64,000 nt of DNA from the NCBI GenBank assembly GCA_947086415.1, contig OX352301.1:8306114-8370113 (forward strand), written 5' to 3'. A program made the translations under genes and the position numbers. This DNA comes from Pammene aurita. Taxonomy: Eukaryota > Arthropoda > Insecta > Lepidoptera > Tortricidae. Below are positions 23,501 through 29,500 of the stretch, in pieces (the first letter of the stretch is position 1; each line of letters starts with the position of its first letter). The notes beneath the pieces are model-generated. The model made no database searches. It was not told the origin of the DNA and worked only from the letters and a program-made list of their open reading frames with translations.

Positions 23501-26500
23501 CAAGTAATGTTAATTAAGATTTATGTGCAGTACTTAACTATTTGTAACACTATCTTTCTAGCTGCTTTCATCTAGAAAGATAGTGTTAGAAATACCTATT
23601 ACCCCTATTATTGAATAAAAATAAAACATGTAAAATAGAAATCTTTTTATTATTAAACACAACCTGCATGTTTACTTATCCACAGCCTACCATTATTACC
23701 TTGTCTAATACAGATATTAAACTATGGTCTACTGTAGCGTGGGGCTTCAACATGTGGAGCTCTCGGAGCATTTAAGTATAGCAAAACTCCTTTCTTTAAT
23801 CGAAGTGGCACTTTTACCACACTTTCCTTCATTATTTTATGTTGAATGTCATTTTCTGCATCCTCTTCGACCTGAAATGAATACATATTTTTATTTTACA
23901 AATCTGTACAAGAAAATAAGTCTTAAAAGAAAACCTTTCTTAATGTTAGTAGTTGGTACAATATCGTAATAATATGGTCCTACATTGTTCCAAAATTGGC
24001 TCCATTGTTGGCAATCCTTATTAACTAGGTATAAAAAAAATGCAGCAGTAGGTACATAGAATATAAATTATAAACTTATATAGGTATGTCATATACTGTC
24101 GCCATCATTCTACATGCACTTTATCGCCTTGACAATATAGGCGTTGTTCAGATATTTGTGACCACCTTGACCACACCGATATACCTAATGGCGAATTTAC
24201 AAAGGAAAAATGTGACCTAGGCCTCCGGTACCCAGGGCTGAGATCGAACCAGCGTCTTCTGCATTCGCAGCAGACATTATACATATAATGATTTCTTAAG
24301 GTACGCACCGTTCCCAGTGCATCTACACTTGCAAGTAACGTTATTAAGCTATATGTATAATTGTAGACACAACATTACTCTAACTAGGTATAAATATAAG
24401 TATTTGAATACAAGATAAATAGGTATTTACTTACGTTGAAGCGATCTTCACAGCAATAAAAAGTCGTAGTCTTCTCATAATTTTGCACCATGGTTTACAA
24501 GTTTTCACGTCTTTCGGCAGATAAAAAACACCTTATTGGGTGCACTTATTATATTGTTCATGCACTTTGGCACTAGGTAATACCCGTATATAAGGGTTTT
24601 TTAGTTTCATTCATGGTTTAAGCGAAAATAACTTTGAAATATTTGAACCACCAACTGAAGTAGGAACTAATCTCATACTAACTTGATACTAACCTATAAA
24701 ATTTTATGAGATGTGACGTCATCACAATCTGTCATTTTCGCGCCAAAAATTATGAGCGTTTCAACCGCTCAAACTTTTTTAAGATTTTCAATATTTTTTT
24801 ATTAAATAACGAAAAGCTTTTAGAACAAATTTTTGTTTTTCCTAGTGTTAAAACAATGTAAACAGTTAAATAAAAAAATAAAATTTATTCATGCATGTAC
24901 TCAATTGCAATATAAATTAACTTACATTATTCTGTTACCCTCGAAACGCCCCACGCATCCCGTTTGCACGTAACTATAGAATTTTGAACCTAATAGAGCT
25001 ACATTAAGTATTTTCTTAAATATTTATTAGTTATTGTTATTGGGTTAATTATTATTTTCAACCGATTTCAAAATTTAGAAGGAGGAGGTTATCAATTCGT
25101 CAGGATCTTTGGTTTTGCTTTTTTTATGTATGTTCACCGATTATTCGAAGACTGTTGGACCGATTTGGAACATTATTTTTGAGTATACTTCACAGTTGGT
25201 CCCATTGTAACCAGGTCAGGATCTAATGATGGGATCCTGGAGAAATCGAGGGAACTCTTCAACTATTATAGGCACACCTATAGTGATTTGAGTATTTTTT
25301 ACAGCAGCTTGAGCATTTGCTTTTGGAAAGGTGGATGCTAAGTGAAGTCGGTTCTTTTTTGTTTAAAATTATTTTATATAACTGTAATTTTGTTTACAGC
25401 GCGCGAACGCGGACCAATTCACCGGGGTTGGCATCAAAGTGTCCTTCACCGGTGGAGAAGGCGACATGCGGGAGATGAACCAACTCTCCGGCGGACAGAA
25501 GTCGCTAGTGGCGTTAGCTCTCATCTTCGCTATACAGAAGTGCGACCCGGCGCCGTTCTACCTCTTCGACGAAATCGATCAGGTGAGTTAATGAAGTCTA
25601 ATCTCAAGATTTAACAGGCACTGTTTTTTTGTTTTTGAATCATTTTTAGGGTAGGCAACGCGCATACGAGTCCTCTGGGGTTGCAAGCGTCCATAGGCTA
25701 CGGTACTGATTACCATCAGGCGGGCCGTATGCTTGTTTGCCACCGCACGTGATATAGAAACAGGGTACGCTTTACCCTGGTCCAGAAGCCACGATTATTC
25801 TGACTTTCGAAGCGATTATTTCGATTTATTATCGATTGATGTGTCACATGTTGATATTTGGTTAAAATTTTTTTTTTTCAAATTTAGTTACATGTATCGC
25901 CTCCCCAAAAAAAAATTTTTTTTTTTTCAAATTTAACTACATAACTAAGTAGCGGCATACAAAATACACCTTATGTGTAAATTTTATTCAGATACGTCGT
26001 ATAGTTTCCGAGTAAAATGGCTGTGACATACGGACGGATAGACAGATAGACAGACATGACGAATCCATAAGGGTTCCGTTTTTTGCCATTTGGCTACGGA
26101 ACCCTAAAAAGAGTGAATATGTTGTTATTGAATCACTTCAGTGAGCTACATTGTAGGCGCTGTCTCCACTTTCCATCCAGTACGGTCAGCACAAGAGTGC
26201 AGCGACAGTATCTCGCGGTACCTAAGGTCCGACCGAGATCTTGGCCAAAAAGGGCCGAGACCATGAAACGAATTCTGATTGGTTGCTTGGGGAGTTGTTC
26301 TGACCCTTTTATACGATTTCGATAGGAGTCGACTGTGTCATACCTACCCACATTCTAAGCCAATTATTAGACGTAACGCCGCTTTTGCAGGATATACAAT
26401 TTTGACAAGTAATTACTTGTTCAATTTATTGTTTATGTTGTGTTGTTATTATGGAAAAAAGGGTTATAACTGTGCTAATAGTTTGTGGAGATTCATTTAA

Positions 26501-29500
26501 ACTTAATGGGAGTGAAAAACGAAAGTGGATATTTGGATATCTTACATTGTGTGTACGAGTTAATTCTGTAGTCAAGTACATACGTAAAAAACTTCATAGT
26601 TCAAATGGAACGATAAAAATGTAGATTTTTTGTGTGGGTATAAAAATGTTTTTTGTTTTTGCAAATTACGTGTTTTATTCTCCATTTTATAAATTCTCGG
26701 TCTCGGCCGAGAATACTATTTGGAGGGAACACGGAAATAACATGTCTAGTCACAGTGACAACATTTTGAGTTATAGCGTTTTTAAAATTTGGAACGATTC
26801 AATTGCATATATATATATGCAGATATATATATATATATATATATATATGCAGATGATATACAGGTCTACATCTCATTTGAACAGTCGGAGGCTGATAGCG
26901 CCATAGGTAAACTAAACTCTGATCTAACTAGAATAGCAGCCTGGGCAAGGGAGAATGGTTTGTTGCTTAATCCAACCAAAACAAAGTACCTAATTTTCGG
27001 CACCCAACAGCAGTTGTCTAAACTTAGACCATCTGTACAGGTTGAGCTGATGGGTGAGCCCATAGAACGAGTCTGGGAAGCGCGTAATTTGGGCCTTTTG
27101 ATTGATCATGAACTACGTTACGAAAAACACATTCTAAACGCAGTAAGAGGATGTTTTTATAAATTAAAAGTGTTGTACAAGATTAGACCTTTTTTGAGTG
27201 AAACTTTGCGAATCCAGTTAGTAGACTCACTAGTTATGTCTAAATTAAACTATATGGACCTTGTATACGGCCCACGTCTGCTCTCTAAAACCAAACGTCT
27301 GGTCCAAAGAGTTCAAAATGCATGTGCAAGATTTTGTTTCAACATCCCGCCTAGGGCCCATGTCACTCCATTTTTGAACAACAGTAATACCTTAAAGATG
27401 CTACACAGACGCAAGATGCAACCTAGCATGCCTTCTCTTCGGTGTTATAAACTATCACGTCCCTTCATATCTGTTTGAGAAATTGTCATTTCGGAAGCCA
27501 CGTGGTATAAGACTATGTGGGCCGCAGCTTCTTACTCATCAACATTCCTCTGCTGCCTTCCGCGGGAGTTTCAGATATCTTGCTACCAAATGCTGGAACA
27601 ACCTGCCTCCGCCTATTCGGAACCTAAAAAGTAGACATAGTTTTAGGGTCAATATTAGAAATTTTTTATTCAAGCACCAACTGAGGCAAGAAAATCTAAG
27701 GCACGATACAAGTTGTTTTTAACCTTTTGGCATCTCCTTATTCAAACCCTTTAGTAAACAGTGGTAAGATATTTGCCGTCACAGTTATCTCATTTTACTT
27801 ATATATTTATTAATTATTACATAATTCTTATTTATACAACAAACGGTAAGATAACCCTTGTTTTGAATCAATTAATTCAATATGCTCGCAAGTTGTGAAT
27901 AACCTGTTTCTAAAGTATTGGGCAAAGAATTCATTTGTTTTCTAAACTTGATGAGTACGTACATAGTCATAGTATTTATTCATATACAATACGAGATTGT
28001 GTTTACACACCTGCGTTTTACGTCCCGTAGGCATCGGAGCTCAGAGAAAAAGTCCCATTTTTTATGCATCGGAGGTATCCCACGGCATATCACTGTGGTG
28101 TTTTATTGCTGGCTTTAGTTCCTAGTATACTCCCTCTTTGGACCTGGAGAGATGATATTGTGACACTGTTATTTTTTAAGCGTAATTTTAAGACATAAAC
28201 TCGCTTTGTTGCAAATTCAAGATACTTGGGTACTTACTGTAGTTAAAAAAGATCCTGTTTAGTTTTATTGGTTTCACTGTCGTAAATTCGTAATATGTCT
28301 TCCTTTGTTTGTTAAAAGTGTAATTTAAAGTACTCCTTTGTGTCCGTGACCTACTTTTTGCTGCATGACGTAATATGGCGTCGGCGTCTATGTCGGGATG
28401 AATGACATGGACGATATGATAGTAGTAAAAAGTAGTAAACCACAGGTTATAAATGCTTCGCTTCCTTTGTCATCGGCGCTTGTCGATGGCCACGGCTGTT
28501 CCAAAATCCAACCTAGGGGGGCTCTACACACGTGGCATTTTGTCGCGCGATTATCTCAGTGAATCTGTAGACCGTATTAAAGCGGCCTCCATAGGACGGA
28601 ATTAGGAAACGTTTGAAGTTTTTAAATTGTTTTTGTGTTTATGTTTATAATTTTTTCCTGTTTTTTATTGTTTTTTTTTCTCTTGTTTTGATTAGGATAT
28701 TCTTACTTTGGGGATGTGATCGTGGCGTCAATGCGCCGTGTCGTCAAATGGTTGCAACGGAAGACCAGCGCTGGCCCTGCCGGCATTTAACGCTGAGTTG
28801 CGACCATTTCGTGGCAATTAATGTTTCGGGTTGTATATGTTATTGTATATTATGTCTTTTGTAATTGTCATGAATAAACCTTTCATTCAAACCTTTCATT
28901 CATTCATTCATTCATTCAATTAACCATACTATTATCGTAACTAGATGGTTTTTATGAGTTAAGAAGTGGATATACGTTAAAATTTACATCTGTAACAGAA
29001 GTTGTTAGTAATAGTTCATTGCAAGCTCTACATTTTGATATAAAAATCTAATTTTACAAAAAAAGTGACTAGACATGTTCTTTCCGTGTACCCTTCATTT
29101 AGTATCGGTCTCGGCCGAGACAAAAAGTGTTCTCGGTCGGACCCTTGTGCCAGTACAGGTGGCACTATACTCTGTATCTTTAGGTATTTAAATAAAAGTA
29201 AATAAGATCTACCCTCAAATGGCTCCCTAAGCCAGTTGAGGGTAGATGAAAACATTACACGATCAAATAATATTGGTTAAAGCCAGGTCGTTAAGTGACA
29301 GATCCAGGCAGTTTTGTATTTGATTGGTTAACCAATAAAAGTTATAACTACCCGAAAATGTAAAAATTGTTTGTTTACTTTTATTTAAATACCTAAAGAC
29401 ATAGAGTAAAGACTGTGTACGATAAAATACGGACATGCATGATCTGGTATATCTTTTTTTTCGGTACCACATATTCAAGAAACACTTCTTTTAAATAATT

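Larger units (their letters stand above)
21314..24905. mobile_element. Possible DNA transposon with SGFVK and THAP gene remnants
   Basis: gtacatgcatgaa at 21315 is mirrored by ttcatgcatgtac at 24892, and a TGACGTCA palindrome lies inside each end (21506, 24715). Between them are a + strand exon starting MTDSGFVKTQMDNLPNI (22030) and two - strand exons with a THAP-like remnant (24491-24435 and 23871-23722). The pairing of the ends is weak, so the limits are uncertain. The 22966-23139 MITE lies inside it. Confidence 0.4.

Noticed and set aside
23549..23588. Intrinsic terminator
   Set aside because: A perfect hairpin, but without a T-run, and bacterial-type terminators do not apply in this nuclear intron.
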